This document shows, one piece after another, positions 12,010-24,330 of a DNA stretch of 64,000 nucleotides. How positions within the stretch are numbered: position 1 is the stretch's first letter; every line of letters starts with the position of its first letter. The stretch spans positions 309,172,666 through 309,236,665 of the forward strand of contig CM057009.1 in NCBI GenBank assembly GCA_029891345.1, written 5' to 3'. The translations under genes were made by a program, and so were the position numbers. The notes below the pieces were generated by a model. The model was not told where the DNA came from. It did no database searches and saw only the letters and a list, made by a program, of their open reading frames with translations. Source of the DNA: Dryococelus australis. Its lineage: Eukaryota; Arthropoda; Insecta; Phasmatodea; Phasmatidae.

Positions 12010-13559
12010 TTGTGTGTATACAATAGAATTATAAATTGTGTGAATTACATTTTATAACCTTGAGCATACATATTGTGCAACACATGTATAGTCCAATCAC
12101 ACTTTCTTTGGATGTTTTGATGTATTCTTTAATAAATAAAACTTCAGCTTAGAGTCTTCTAAAACTTATAATATATCTTTCATATTAAATACAAATTAAA
12201 AACTGCACGATCAGCAATATGTTGGCAATGGCTAGTAAGAAATAGTTCTCAGTTAAAAATATTGTTTTAATATAGTTTATTGGTGTGCTATTTTAAAATA
12301 AATGTTGTATTAATATATTTGAATTTTTTTTTATGTAGCACTGAAGGAAACACATTTCTTTGTTACTGTTAAAAATATCAGCACAGACTGCAGTGCATAG
12401 GTCTTAGTAACATGTTTTTTTTTCCAAGGAAGAAAATTCAATAGGCAGAGTGGAGCTTGTCGCTCTCTCTGTCTCTTTGCGTTCTCACAGGAAGTTTCGC
12501 ACCTTCTGTAGTAGCAAAAAAATTACACATTTTTACAATTTTAGCATATTTAATATTTTGTGTTGGCAGAAGTGGTTGGCGAATGGCACTGCCAACATGA
12601 CATGGCATAGGGCGTGTTTCTGAATGAAGCATCACATTGGTAGTGGTTGTGTTTTTTTAAACCTATCTGGGCAAATTAAGATGTAATAAATATGTTTTTC
12701 CACGGCAGGAAAAGATATACTCTAAAGTACATGGTAACCACTGTGTGTGTGTGAAAGAGTATTGTTGCCATTATGTTACATTGTACCAGTGTGTGTGTGT
12801 GATTGCAAATATTGGACGAGTTAAATGTATACGATTTAACAGTGAACTGTTTTTAAGACAAAATTAATGGTTTGAAAGTCACGTCTGTTCATCACAATGT
12901 TGTAACCGTACCCTAGGTGTTTGAAACACGATTGTGTAACATGCTTACGTTTCTGTGATATGAATGTTTGCCACCACCCCAATAGAATACTAAGCCCAGC
13001 CAGATAAATTAAAGTAAATAATGAAATAAACATAGAAAACATAAAGTACCAATGCTTAGAAATGTTATACAAGTTACGGTTGGTCTACTTGTGTGCATGT
13101 TTACCACTATCTATTAAGTTTATTGCTGCTACGTACAAAAAATAAGAGACCTGAGTGGCATGTTTGAATTTACTGGTTGCTCCTTCGTTTTAATATTTAT
13201 TCCAACTAATCCCGTCCTTTTAACGAAATAACCACACACACATCATTAACAAGAGGTTAAATACTACTGTTCTTTCTGCCACAGTTGTAACAGTGTTAAA
13301 CATTGTTGCTGTAAAACATTAATGTGCCTTACGTGTAATGTGCTATATTGTGTGTAACATATAGTCATAAAGCTGACCTAAATATTGTTATAAGCCTAAA
13401 TTGTGAATATTCATATGTAATGGTTTTTGAAATATGACGGAATTCTTTGAACAGCTGTAAACTATAAATAACCGATTGGACAGTTATAAAAGGTGAAGTC
13501 ACATGGCAGTGTTTATGTTCGTGTAGCGGAAGGATATGTAATCAGTAACCAAAATTAGA
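12010..13559. other. Intronic stretch without recognised features
   Basis: AT-rich sequence between the foldback element and the mariner-like pseudogene. It contains short GT-rich tracts near 12740-12800. The only ORFs are short and unconvincing (for example minus 12438-12635 and 12836-13072). Nothing recognisable was found. Confidence 0.5.
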
Positions 13560-14480
13560 AATTTAGCACTGCTTCAGAAATGTCTGAAGAAACCTTAAAT
13601 TATATCCCACATATACGTTGTCAATTAGCGGAACGGAGTAAACATTTTAAGAACGTGACAATATGATGTTTGGGCAAAGTGAATTGTTATGGGAGGGCAG
13701 CACAGCAGCTGTATCAGGCACATTTTCCACGCTGCTGGACACCATCACACACCATGTTTGCCAGAGTTGATCCCCGTCTTTGGAGAACGTTTGCATTCAC
13801 CACCAGCAGGGCTGACTGTGGTTATACTCCAAACAGTTGAAGATGCATCAGTACCAGGAGGATCATGTTTGCCCTCACTGTAGATCACAACACTGTCTGG
13901 CGTGTAATTCATAGACAGCTGCTACACCATTACAACACCCAGAAGGTCCATGCCTTGGGTCCAGCAGATTTTGCGCCTGACTACTCCGGTTCCATACGTG
14001 GTTCCTACACTTATGGTTTGAAGCCCAATTTCCCATGGTGCATTCTTTTCACGGATGAAGCCAAATTCACCAGGGAAGGTGTGTGCAATTTGCACAACAG
14101 CCGTGTGTGGGCGGGGGAAAATTTGCATGCTACACACCCTTGTGGCTTTCAGGAACGTTATGCCATCAATGTGTGGGCAGGGTTTCTGGACCGCCGTGTA
14201 ATTGGGTCATACCTTGTGCTACCTCACCTCACGGGTGGGTCGTATTGGATTTTCCTGCAGGACATATTGTCTCCTGAGCTCTTGGAAGATATGCAATTAC
14301 ATTAGACAACTCGTGGGTATTCAGCATGATGGTGCACCACTACACTTCACAGGTGCTGTCCATGGTCATCTTGACGAACGATTTGGGCGACGGTGGATCG
14401 GCTATGGTTGCCCAGTTGATAGTCTCAGAAGGTTCAGCTTGCGCAGGTTATGGCAGTGGCGGATGTGCGAATACCAGATG
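13560..14480 (+). pseudogene. Tc1/mariner-superfamily transposase pseudogene
   Basis: This would cut and paste its element by recognising the terminal repeats. The reading begins near ATGTCTGAAGAA (13580) and continues in pieces. The N-terminal part has YGRAAQQLYQAHFP and TPSHTMFARV, a pattern I associate with the N-terminal domain of an insect transposase family. The longest open piece (13865-14305) contains FTDEAKF, carrying the first catalytic Asp, and INVWAGF. A further frame at about 14300-14400 holds QHDGAP, carrying the second Asp, and FGRRWIG. The third acidic residue is not recognisable. At least two frameshifts and in-frame stops show it is dead. Terminal repeats were not resolved. 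Confidence 0.85.
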
Positions 14481-14800
14481 TTGGTGAGCAAGTGTACTGG
14501 AACATGGTACGCAGGTACAATGTTTGTATCAAAGTGGGTGGTCGCCACATCAGTCTGTTCTTGTAAATGGACATAGAAGCATTTGAACATCATCATATAA
14601 ACTCCACTCTGCACATTGACGCAGCAGATGTGGGACAGGTCCATGCATGGTGGTGTTTGACTTGTAGCGGTGAAATTGTACCTTTCTTGTTATGGATTCC
14701 TATGCAAAATGTTCCTACTTGGTCCCCCCTACAAGCCTTAAACATGTGTAATGGGAATTTAGATACAGCTTGTATAAATGGATGTTTATTTTATAAACAT

Positions 14801-14861
14801 AATTTACTCTAAATATTTGGGGCCTAGAAGATCTCTAGGCCCAAAATATTTAGAGTAAATT
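14801..14861. repeat. 28-bp near-perfect inverted repeat with a 5-base loop
   Basis: Bases 14801-14828 pair with 14834-14861 with one mismatch, leaving AGATC as the loop. It lies about 320 bases 3' of the mariner-like pseudogene and could be a palindromic element end or a collapsed inverted pair of termini. Confidence 0.9.
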
Positions 14862-16663
14862 TGACTCCTGGGTTGAAAATTAAGAGTAAGCAGAAAAAGT
14901 TGTGACGCAGAAAGAGCATACTTATTTTCCATATTTTGTTTTGACATTTTTCAAATAACTTACAAAACGAAGCAAAACAAAACAGTAAGTTTACTTTACC
15001 CAAAGATGATGCTAATCCAAAAACTAAAAATGGTAGTTTTCAAAATGTTGGTGCAAAGGACAACATTTGGCACGTTCGCGGCAACTGCAAGATTACAGTG
15101 CTGTGATCTACAAAAGTTGACTTGCAACTCCGCTGTCAATCATAATGACCATTTTGTTACCATTCTGTATCTTTTTTGACTTTACCGCTACCTATTAGGG
15201 AAGTTTGAACTTCATGTATACTTTTTCGAAGGCTCAGTAGCTAACATTTTTTGGCATAATGCTGAAGCTTCGTAATAATGTGCATTAAAGGTAATCATAA
15301 TAATAGTTATTTTATAATTTTATCCGCTAGATTGGGTCAAAGAGACGGTCAAAATTAGGAATCTAGGTTGACACTTGTGATAAAGAGAAAGATGGCACAA
15401 TACAAGGAATAATTCTGGTGATGGAAAGAAATATTACTTGTGATGTCAGTTAAGGACTTAAAACCTAAATTGTAATTTTCTTTAAATTTGTAGTACTAAG
15501 AATAATGACTCCATTTGCAATAACCTATAAACTTGGTACATGTTGATTAGATCTCTATGTGATGGTTGGTAACCATGTGAGAGCCACACACTTTTTATTA
15601 TGGTGGTGACAGTGTGCTGTCAACAATTGTTGGAAGCAAATGTGAAAACTGAAAACAAGTAATTTTATTATTTTATTTATTTTATGAAAGCATTAAAATG
15701 GCATGTTAAAAGTCTATAAATATAAACACAATAATGTTTAGTATGAGAAGAGACTTGTGTGTGATTTGAGGCAGTTGACTATATCATGTGTGAAATGGGA
15801 GGGGGGGGGGATAGTGAGTAAAATTTGACTTGCAGATTTTATAAATGTAAGTCAGGCTGGCATGAAAACTTCTTGAGTGAGTGAAGAGATTTGGACGGCT
15901 CTTAACATTGGGGTCTTGAGAGCAGAGAAAACTTTTTAATTACCTGTAAATTGTAAGTAAATGGAAGCCCTGAACATAACCAACTTACCTATAAAAAAAT
16001 AACGAACCAAAATACGCAGATCTAAATAAACAAATCAATTACAAAAAAAAACAATATTTATTTGGATAAATGCCACATTTGATATATGGATGAAGGCGAA
16101 AAAGTTCACGTGTAGACACGCTGTGTATTCTTCCACTTTATGTAAAATTAACATTGCCATGGGCCTCATCACTTTGTTCATGCGTCGGTCAAATGAAACT
16201 GTGAAATCATTAAAAAAGTAAATGCTTTACAAATCTGTTCATGTGTACACTTTGATGTATTAAAAATCCAGGAAGTGAAAGAAATAATTTTAAGTTATCA
16301 CAAATGGTTACCAAACACTTTTTATTCGATGTTAAGATACGGAACTACTTTCCATCCATCATTACCAGCTTTACTGGGCAAATGTCACTCAGTGCGCTCA
16401 TTAATATATATGAATGCAGGGGCAGTGATGTTTTTCTGTGGTTCATTTCTAAAGTGCTCACTTGATCATAAACAGCCTTTAATTACCTACATCCAATGAA
16501 AATAATTATGCAAGATGAATACAAAAAATACCAATTCCACGAAGCAATTGCTGACCAAAAACCATAAGCAACAGAAAATATGAAAGCCAATATATATGTT
16601 GCCAAATCATCGCTAAAATAGCATACTCAGGTAAACCAAGACAATATGTAAATGATAATATAA
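14862..16663. other. Intronic stretch without recognised features
   Basis: AT-rich DNA with a G run near 15800 and no ORF or RNA gene that I can support. Confidence 0.5.
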
Positions 16664-16968
16664 ATAAATTTGTGTGGGGGTTGGGCCCAGGGCAAGGTAA
16701 TAATACCCTCAGAGTGTCGGGCTTTCCAGCCAGGACCTGTTGGTGCCCATCATCCCTGAACATGACATGAAATGAGACCCTAGGATGGAGCAACACTGAA
16801 ATGTAAGGGTGGGGGAAACTGGAGTACCCCGAGAAAACCAGCCAGCATGCGGCATTGTCCAATATGATTCTCACATGCGAGAATCCAGGAGTAAAACCAC
16901 CGGGGTTCAAACCTGAATCGCAGTGGTGGGAGGTGAGCGCTCTAGCAACTGCACCACCGCTGCCGATA
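16664..16968 (-). mobile_element. tRNA-derived SINE
   Basis: Read on the minus strand from 16968, the head carries both internal RNA polymerase III promoter boxes: an A-box-like TGCAGTTGCTAGAG (16940-16953) and a B box GGTTTGAACCC (16903-16913), at tRNA-like spacing. The tRNA-related head is followed by a body unrelated to tRNA and an AT-rich 3' tail beyond about 16680. A 170-codon minus-strand ORF crosses it by chance. The exact 3' end and target duplication were not determined. Confidence 0.8.
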
Positions 16969-17329
16969 TTTAAATGATGAAAAGTTACAAACCAAATAAC
17001 AAAATAAATAATTGCCAATAATACTTATAACTGCCCCTGAGACACTTCAACCCTAAATAATGTAAAATAATTACTTCATCTGCATTAAGTGAATGTAAGC
17101 AATTTGTCAGTAACATTAAATTGTGATACAATTCAGACAGTGAGAAAATAGTTTTAAAAACTGACGCATGATGTATTTCCAAGAGTGATATTTGGACTTC
17201 ACCTCATCAGTAAGCAAGCCTTGCCTCCTGATTCCAACAGAGTTTTCATTGTTACCATGTATCATAGAACCCAATATTGTACTGTCTGAGCAGAGCAATT
17301 ATGAACGTTCCAGCCCGAAATTTTATTAT

Positions 17330-18180
17330 TCACCTGCCGCCGATGTTATGCATCCAAAGCACTGAGTACCACAGCACGCCGCTAGGTGGCTCTATTAGCT
17401 GTATCTCAATTCTCCAAGTGGGCCGGTGACATCATGCTTTGAAGAAGCTATGCCACAGCTATCCCCTCTCTACTGCCGCCCTATCCAGCTGACTGAAGGA
17501 GAACGACCAGCCAGAGTATAAACAGCGGGTCGCTCACTGACTCAGGACCAGTCTTCATTTTCTCCACCACAGCCCTTGCCGGAGGAACTGACCAGTCTGT
17601 TCGCTTCCTAGCTCTACCTACCCTTCCTTCACCACATTCGTGCCAAAGGAAACAACTCTCCTTGGTCTCCACTGCAACCATTTTGCAGGAGTCATCCTTC
17701 CAACCTGCTTAGTCTTCACTGCATTCGTGCCGAAGATCAACCCTTGCCAACACCATCTACACACCCAGACACTGCGGCCGCTTCTGGGTAACACATGTGT
17801 AGGACGTAGTAACGGTTTGTTATATTCAAACCGCTCGTCTACCCTGCCGTTATGTGCTCAGGACAAGGTCGTCTCTACCTTGTTTAGTGTAGGTTAAGCT
17901 TCCCTAAGCTCTTGCCAATGTTAGGAGGTAGTGCGACACCACACTGTTTACTTCCCGTTAAACAGAATAAACAGGAGTTTTACCAACCCGAGGGTATACT
18001 TTCCTGTAACTATAATACCTCTCCCAGTGGACCTCATGCCGTTCAAGGGATTATAGGTGACCGGGAAAACTACTGATATGAGCCAAACACACCAGTTGAG
18101 TACCCACACACCAGTTGAGTACCCACACACATATTGGACAGCCACCCTTTTTGTGTACAGAACGGTAGAGCCCCGACACT
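17330..18180 (+). promoter_or_regulatory. LTR-like or promoter-like GC-rich block
   Basis: A GC-rich block holds a TATA box (AGTATAAACAG near 17515), a long pyrimidine-rich leader and an AATAAA near 17967. That layout is typical of a U3-R-U5 LTR. It lies upstream of the PHD/gypsy pseudogene on the same strand and could be its 5' LTR. A 21-base unit containing CCAGTTGAGTACCCACAC is duplicated near 18092-18130. LTR ends and a matching 3' copy were not found, so the assignment is tentative. Confidence 0.4.
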
Positions 18181-19066
18181 AGGTATTCAGTCTCTTGAGG
18201 CCAGCCTGCCTGCTCAGTAGCATTCTCTCTCCACTGCGTTTCGACGTCTGAGTTAGTGTTCTCTGAGTCTCGAGGATACTGTTAATATTAAACCGAAATG
18301 GATTATTGTTTGGACCATCTTGTTTATGAGCAATAGGTTTTATATTCTTATTTACATTAGAAGGATTAATTGGAATTGTTTTATCAAATTCATCAATCAA
18401 TATTACAAGTTACTTCAGAAATTCCTAAGGACCTCTTCAAGGACCCCATCCGTTTAAGCGAAGGCACGCACCCCTAGCTAGCAGCATACTTCAGCAGAAA
18501 GAACCAGTCTTTGGGACTGGCCAACGCCTACTACGGTGGAATTAAGCAAGCAGAACCTAATCAAAAGACTGACACAACCTTTGAGCCTCTACCCATAAAT
18601 CAGCCTAATTCACAGTAATGCTAGCCAGAGGTTAACCCAAGTGAAATAGGCATCTCAGGTTACACGTTGCCTGCGTATGTCATTTTGAGCCAATCTCCTG
18701 AAACGCAAGGTCATCCACACAGAGCTGGACTTCGTGCTATGCCGAAAAGCTACCAGGCCAGTCCTCTACACTGGACATGCACCAATACCACATATAGACT
18801 GAAATAACACCAAACCCCCACCAGAGGGTGTGCCTGACCTATTACCAGAACAAAAACTCCATCTTGTCATAATGATGTTCTCTACTGCCCACAGGGCATC
18901 ACGCGTCAAGTAGAATAAAGAGCAGAGTTTTCCTGACTCCCAACATAGGGCGTAACTGCAAATGTAATGACTAGGCAGTTCAGTCAGGATAGCCAGACCC
19001 TCACCTTGCAAGTATAGACTTTGGGGAGTCCCCTAAACATCCCGTGGCACTGAATCCGCAACCTGA
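18181..19066. other. Probable untranslated or 5' gag part of the PHD/gypsy element
   Basis: Moderate GC sequence between the LTR-like block and the first PHD-like module, with no ORF I can assign. Its composition resembles the retroelement that follows rather than the AT-rich intron. Confidence 0.35.
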
Positions 19067-19675
19067 ATGTTAGCAAATGTCATGAGCGGACACAAGCTCA
19101 GCTGCAACCGAACACAGCCATTGTTACAAGCCAAGTTGCCCCGGCATGGGGTAGATGGAATCCAGTATGCCCATTGTCAACAATGGTTTCACTATATCTG
19201 GCTAGGCTGGGCAGACGTACCACGTTATACCAATGGCCTTGAATACATACATGACGAATGTCAATCCTGTCAGACCACATTCTGCTACTGAATTACTTGC
19301 CCAAGGCTTGGTACTCTCACAGTGCGTTGCCTACTGTGTGGAGAGACATACCACCATGGATGTATAGGTTGGCCAGAGGAACGTATAACCAAACCAGGAA
19401 TGGTCTATCTGTGCGAAGTCTGTCGGCGTGCCGCCGAGTACAGGTTACACAACCCAGGGCTGGCCTCCTACTTCAGTACCACTTGATGCACAGGAAAACC
19501 TCAATTACCGGAGTTTGTGAGACGTCCTCACGAGGACCAGCTAGTGTTCATGGCCGAATGTGAACGGGAATTTCGCACCCATAAAGTGCCCGAAAAATAT
19601 TGGGTCTCACGAGCACAATCCAAACTTAAGGCAAAGCCCTCAAATGGTGGCAAAAATACAGGGAATTAATTTCTG
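19067..19675 (+). pseudogene. Gag-like pseudogene with two PHD-type zinc-finger modules
   Basis: Two modules lie in one reading frame separated by a stop. The first (about 19100-19270) shows HCQQWFHY, WADVP and DECQSC, the typical spacing of a PHD finger, with some Cys replaced. The second (19298-19430) is more complete: CLLCGETYHHGCIGW, then LCEVCRRA, giving the Cys-x2-Cys, His-x2-Cys and Cys-x2-Cys of a PHD/RING-like fold. After another stop the frame runs on with FVRRPHEDQLVFMAE to about 19670, which I take to be capsid-like Gag. PHD fingers usually read histone H3 tails; a role in chromatin targeting of the element would be inference. The copy is dead. Confidence 0.6.
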
Positions 19676-20229
19676 AGTGTAGCGAACTCAGTAGCTGACT
19701 CGCTCAACAATTCACTGGTGAAGAGGTACTGGCATGCCTCATTACAGAATTCTACAGCCGCACCCAAACACCAGACGAAGAAGTGGAGATTTTTGTCCAC
19801 CACAAGGTACTGATGTAATGTCACATTTTCCCAGATGGAGGTGAGGAAAGTTTTGTACTGCAAGTAACTCACCTGTTGTTACCTAAACTGAAAAGCATTA
19901 TGCTCATCCCTAAGCCACTCACAGTGGATGATCTCTTAGACAGTGCATGAGAAGCGGAGCGCAACTTTAAAGCGCAAGCTATCCTCGACTGCCCGAAGCC
20001 AAACAAGCAAATGGAGTCAGACAAGCTGTCTGAAAGCCGACTGAAAACGCCGCCACCCGTACTGCCACTTTATAACAAGGGCTGCCTACAGTGGCCAGCT
20101 ACAAACCCAGATAAGAAAAGAGTCTCACAGTCGAGAAATGCAGCTGCCGGTGGGCCAAGAGGGACGATCTTGCCGGAACAGAAGGGCAAACCGTACAGCT
20201 CTTAGACAAAGAGAATGGGTCACCCGAAG

Positions 20230-21262
20230 CCTGACACATCCAAGTTCAAGTCAATGGGAAAAACGTATCAGCACTGCTTGACGTAGCTGTGACCGGAAAC
20301 TTATCTTGGAAAGAAGTCCTACGGAAGACCAAGGGGCATCAAAATGCCCACAAACCAAAACAGTGAGAATGGCTAAACCGGAATGCACGCTCACCATCGA
20401 CGGTCGTACAAACACTCATTATTGAGCTACATAATTTCAAGGCACAATTGGAATTCGTCATGTCACCCAACATTCAGGAAGAACTTATACTAGACCCCAT
20501 GGCTTCAGCAGCAACAATGCATAATACACCACAGGCCATGGAAAATATACCTGGGTGACAACCACAGTGTAACTGTTAACTGGTAATACTGTTCCAACAC
20601 CATAAAACCTCAAGCCCTCTGTGAAGAGGAGATCAACCACGACCTCTCCGAAGCTGAGTTCCGATAGTTGAAAGAAGTCCTCGACGAGCATGTCAGCGCT
20701 TTTGGATCCAGAGAAATGCTTTGTCAGATGAGAACCATCCAGCACGAGGTACTGCTAAACACAATTGCACCAATCTACAACAGACCTTTTAAGGTCTCTG
20801 CTAGGTGACACCATCTCATTATGGAACAACTTGAAGATATGTAATGGCAAGGGATCATTGAGCCGTTGCACTCACCACACAACTCTTACGTTGTATTAGT
20901 TCTGAAGAGGGACGGACAGCTAAGGTTCTGCATGAACTACAAAGCTTTAAATGACGTCACACTTCAGATTTCTCCACTTGCTCTTGACCTTGATCCGGTG
21001 CGTACTCTGTGTGACATAGGCCAGGCTAAAGTCTTTAGCACCTAGGACATGCAGTCTGGTTATTGGCAAATTGCAGTACACCCCGACAGCTGGAAATAAA
21101 CAGCGTTCACCTCACTAGAAGGAGAAACCCTCCAGTTTAGAGTCATGCCCTTTGGACTCGAACGCCTTCGCTACATTTCAACGGTTGATGTCGGCTGAAG
21201 ACCTAATGGGCTGCATTGGGAAATTTTGCTTTGCCTTCCTCGAAGTGATCGTATATTTGAAA
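20230..21262 (+). pseudogene. Ty3/gypsy-type protease and reverse transcriptase, first half
   Basis: A degraded protease motif appears near 20245-20300, reading ALLDVAVTG where active copies have LLDTG. The RT palm follows from about 20590, with RPFKVSA, GIIEPLHSPHNS, RFCMNYKALND and QSGYWQIAV, then FRVMPFGL. Stops and shifts are frequent. Where the YLDD catalytic motif should be, the sequence reads FLEVIV, so the two catalytic aspartates are lost. The frame is then cut by an insertion beginning about 21262 and resumes at about 23115. Confidence 0.85.
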
Positions 21263-23115
21263 TCCCGTAAATTTTATTGACTGTTGACAAAATAACTTCA
21301 ATTTTTTTTTTTTTTTTTTTTTTGCAGTAGTGTTCATAACCTTATTCTATCATGTCAAGATTCTTACACAACTTGAACCTTCTTTATATGATAAATTTAT
21401 AAAATGATATGCTCTTCTTCCTATTATATATATATATTTCAGTATTATATGAAAACCTTTCTCTGTCTGTGTGGGTACTTGTATTCTTCCTTACATTTCT
21501 AAAGTTCATGCACTTCATAACACTATTTTCTTATACAAGTCCTCAGTCTAAGATTAATCTTTAATTCAAATATTTTTATATTATTCGAAGCATGTTACCG
21601 ACTCCTTTTTATTTGTAATGTAGTGTAGGCAGTTGTCAAATCCTTATGTTACTAATGATGCATGTTAGCATAACATAATCTCTACATTAAATATTCTATA
21701 TTTTAAGGTTTTTGTTTATTTCCTCAGCTTATTGGAAGTTACTGTCATGTTGGACGTGATCGGGGCCCACAAATATCACTACGCTGCCTAATTACACCAC
21801 CCTCATGGCAAATTGCCTAGGACTGTGTAGAATATATTTATGTGCCTTACAATGGAAGTCCCCTGCTTCCTTTCCGCTCTTATACTGATCGGAAATATCC
21901 ATAATGACAGTGGCGTGAAGTGAAGGCTTGCAATGTCGGTTCAATTTCCCTGACATACGTGCAAATGTTTCCGCGCTTAGGCCTGAAACAACCAGTCTCA
22001 GGATGTGCCTAACATGAATGTAACGTGAATAAGGAAATGTATGGTGACTATGGATAATAGATGGAGGGCAGTATGGCAGCTAACAGAGTGCCTGCGCAGC
22101 AAGGACTCCACTGTGTTTCAGAATTCCTGCGTAACTGTGGCTTCACCTGGCTGCCTATCAGCCTAACATATGGCTTGCATAAAATCTATGGCTCTTTAAT
22201 ATGATACTCTAATTTCTGTTATTCGTATTATGTATGGACACAATACTATGTGCTCTACCTTAATACATAATAAGTGGCATAGATACATTTACTAACATGC
22301 CTTTCGCATGCAGTGGATTCAGAATTGTATCTTTAACAAACCTTATTTCCTTTGAAATGATACTCTGTTTCCATAGTATTCAAAAGAAATTTATACCTGT
22401 GCTCCTAATTAATTTTGTTATATAAATTAGCATGGGCGGGAGGGGTTGCAAACTATAAACAGGGGAGGTGGTTTTCTGCCTCTCTGTAGCACGCTTTCTA
22501 ATTGCTGACTCAGTTATATATATTAACATAAAAAAATTATAACTCGTGGTGGTGTTTTAAGCTTGCAGCGTTAAGGTTGGGGATGACCCTATCCACCACC
22601 AGTTGCTGTGACCCCGCTTTAAGCTAACAGATCACGCACTTAGGGGGTGACATACTGAATATAAAGACGGGATTCTCCCTAATCGTCTTTATATAAAGTT
22701 CTGTAGCTCACAAGAGTACAACACTTTACAGTCATTACATTATATTAAACAGGAGAATAATTATGTTTACTGCTATTCATTTATGCAAAAGCCACTTTGT
22801 TAAATATCAGTGTAATGTCTCTCCGACGTAACCCTTTGGAATCCATTCACCTTAATCCTTTATGCCGAAGGCTGCATCTCTTTACATATCGGCAGTGGCG
22901 CCCCCCATTTTACCCCTCTCGTGGCCCTTCTTGAGAGGTTGACCACTGGCTGACTTCCCAATGGCATCTTGCTGGTATCTGGCCCCACGACGAACCTTGT
23001 GCTGGTCTATATCGGCACGTTGTTTTATGTATTGCTATACTGTTTACTGACTATCGTTTGTTGCAATCCCTGGCATCCTGATTCTCCGCTGAGTGTGTTG
23101 CTAGGTTCACACAAG
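21262..23115 (-). mobile_element. LTR-bearing insertion inside the gypsy RT
   Basis: The gypsy RT is collinear on both sides, so this 1.85-kb block is an insertion. Read on the minus strand, the right end begins TGTGAACCTAGC (near 23115). It runs through a TATATAAAG region (near 22690) to GGGTCACAG, followed by CAACTGGTGGTGG (about 22595-22615), the same arrangement as the end of the LTR at 47690. I therefore read 22610-23115 as a 5' LTR with a primer-binding-like site. A 22-base T run lies at 21302-21323. No pol gene and no matching 3' LTR were found, so it is internally deleted or a composite. Confidence 0.5.
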
Positions 23116-24330
23116 CGTTAATGGCCCACTCACACCACAGCTGGAGGAACACCTTGTTCACTTCCAACGCGTATTGGATGCCTGGAATTCCATGGTCTGA
23201 CAGCGAAACTTTCTAAGTGCCACTTCAGAAAGTCTCCCATCATGTACCTGTTTTATATAGTTTCAATTGAAGGCAACTAACTGCAAGAGATGTCAATATG
23301 GACTACACTGGAAGCTGATAAACCCCGCACCAAGAATCAACTCCGTCGCTTCTTTGGATTTAGTAATTGGCTCCGAGACTTCGTGCCCAATATTGCCAAC
23401 CTCATGGAGCCTCTCCACTAGCTGCTAGAGAAGGAAGTACTATGCAATGGGGACCTGAGCATCGCACTGCCTTTCATGCTCTCGAGAACATCTTCCAGAA
23501 CATCAAGCATCTTCAACAGCCGCAAGGAGAAGGACTCCAGATCCTACAGACAGACACTTGCCAGAACGGCCTTGGCGCCGTATTGTATCAGGAAGAGACA
23601 GAAGGTAAACCCCTGGTTATAGCGTACGCTAGCGCCAGGCTCAACACCATGAAGCAGAAGTACCACATAAAGGAGCAAGTATGCCTAGCGGTCATTTGGG
23701 CTATCCGGAAATACAGCTACTACCTGAAGGGAACTCATTTCATTTTGAGAACCAACAGTAAAACTCTCAAGTGGCTCCGGGAGTCGAAGAACAACAAGGC
23801 CAAGCTTGGAAGATGGGACCTCTTCCTTCCGAGTTTAATTTCAAATTCCAACACTGCTCATTCAGGGACAATGACCTTCCTGACTCCCTGTCACATCAAC
23901 GAGACCTGGAAGACGAGGCCAAGCCAGACGAATATGTGGACCTCATCTTGCCACCTCAACATCCAGACAGCAGCCTCGAAGAGCAGCTCTGGCGGCTTCT
24001 TCAGCTCAAAATTAGCCGTAGTCAGATTGAGCGATCAACAGTGGGACCCCGACATAAAAGAACTTCTACGAAATCACCCGCAACGATTCACGCTACAAAT
24101 TGTCTGATCACACAACAATCAACCCAGAACTAAGTGGTTGCTCTGGATACCAAAGGATTTGCACGCAGACATCTGCCGGCATTACAACCATCCCGGCGCG
24201 GGTCCCCAGGCACCCGGGAAACCTTAGCTGGCATCTGCACACACTAAATCTGGGATGGCATGAGCAGAGATGACCGCTAATACATCCACGGCTGCACAAC
24301 ATGCTGTAGAACAAGGCACCCTAATTCAAT
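23115..24330 (+). pseudogene. Ty3/gypsy-type pol, second half (RT end, RNase H, truncated integrase)
   Basis: This continues the RT with LEEHLVHFQRVL, LTAKLSKCHF and, at about 23330-23400, RRFFGFSNWLRDFVPNI. RNase H follows (about 23440-23790) with LQTDTCQNGLGAVLYQ, carrying the first catalytic Asp, and KEQVCLAVIWAIRKY, where the usual acidic residue is Gln. The integrase zinc-binding region (about 24130-24330) shows RHYNHPG and, in another frame, CTTCC. Homology stops there and the sequence becomes AT-rich, so the integrase core is missing. A 246-codon ORF (23367-24107) covers the RNase H. Confidence 0.85.

Noticed and set aside
16506..17018. 170-codon minus-strand ORF
   Set aside because: It runs through the tRNA-derived SINE and its flanks; the translation shows no domain and is a by-product of the SINE.
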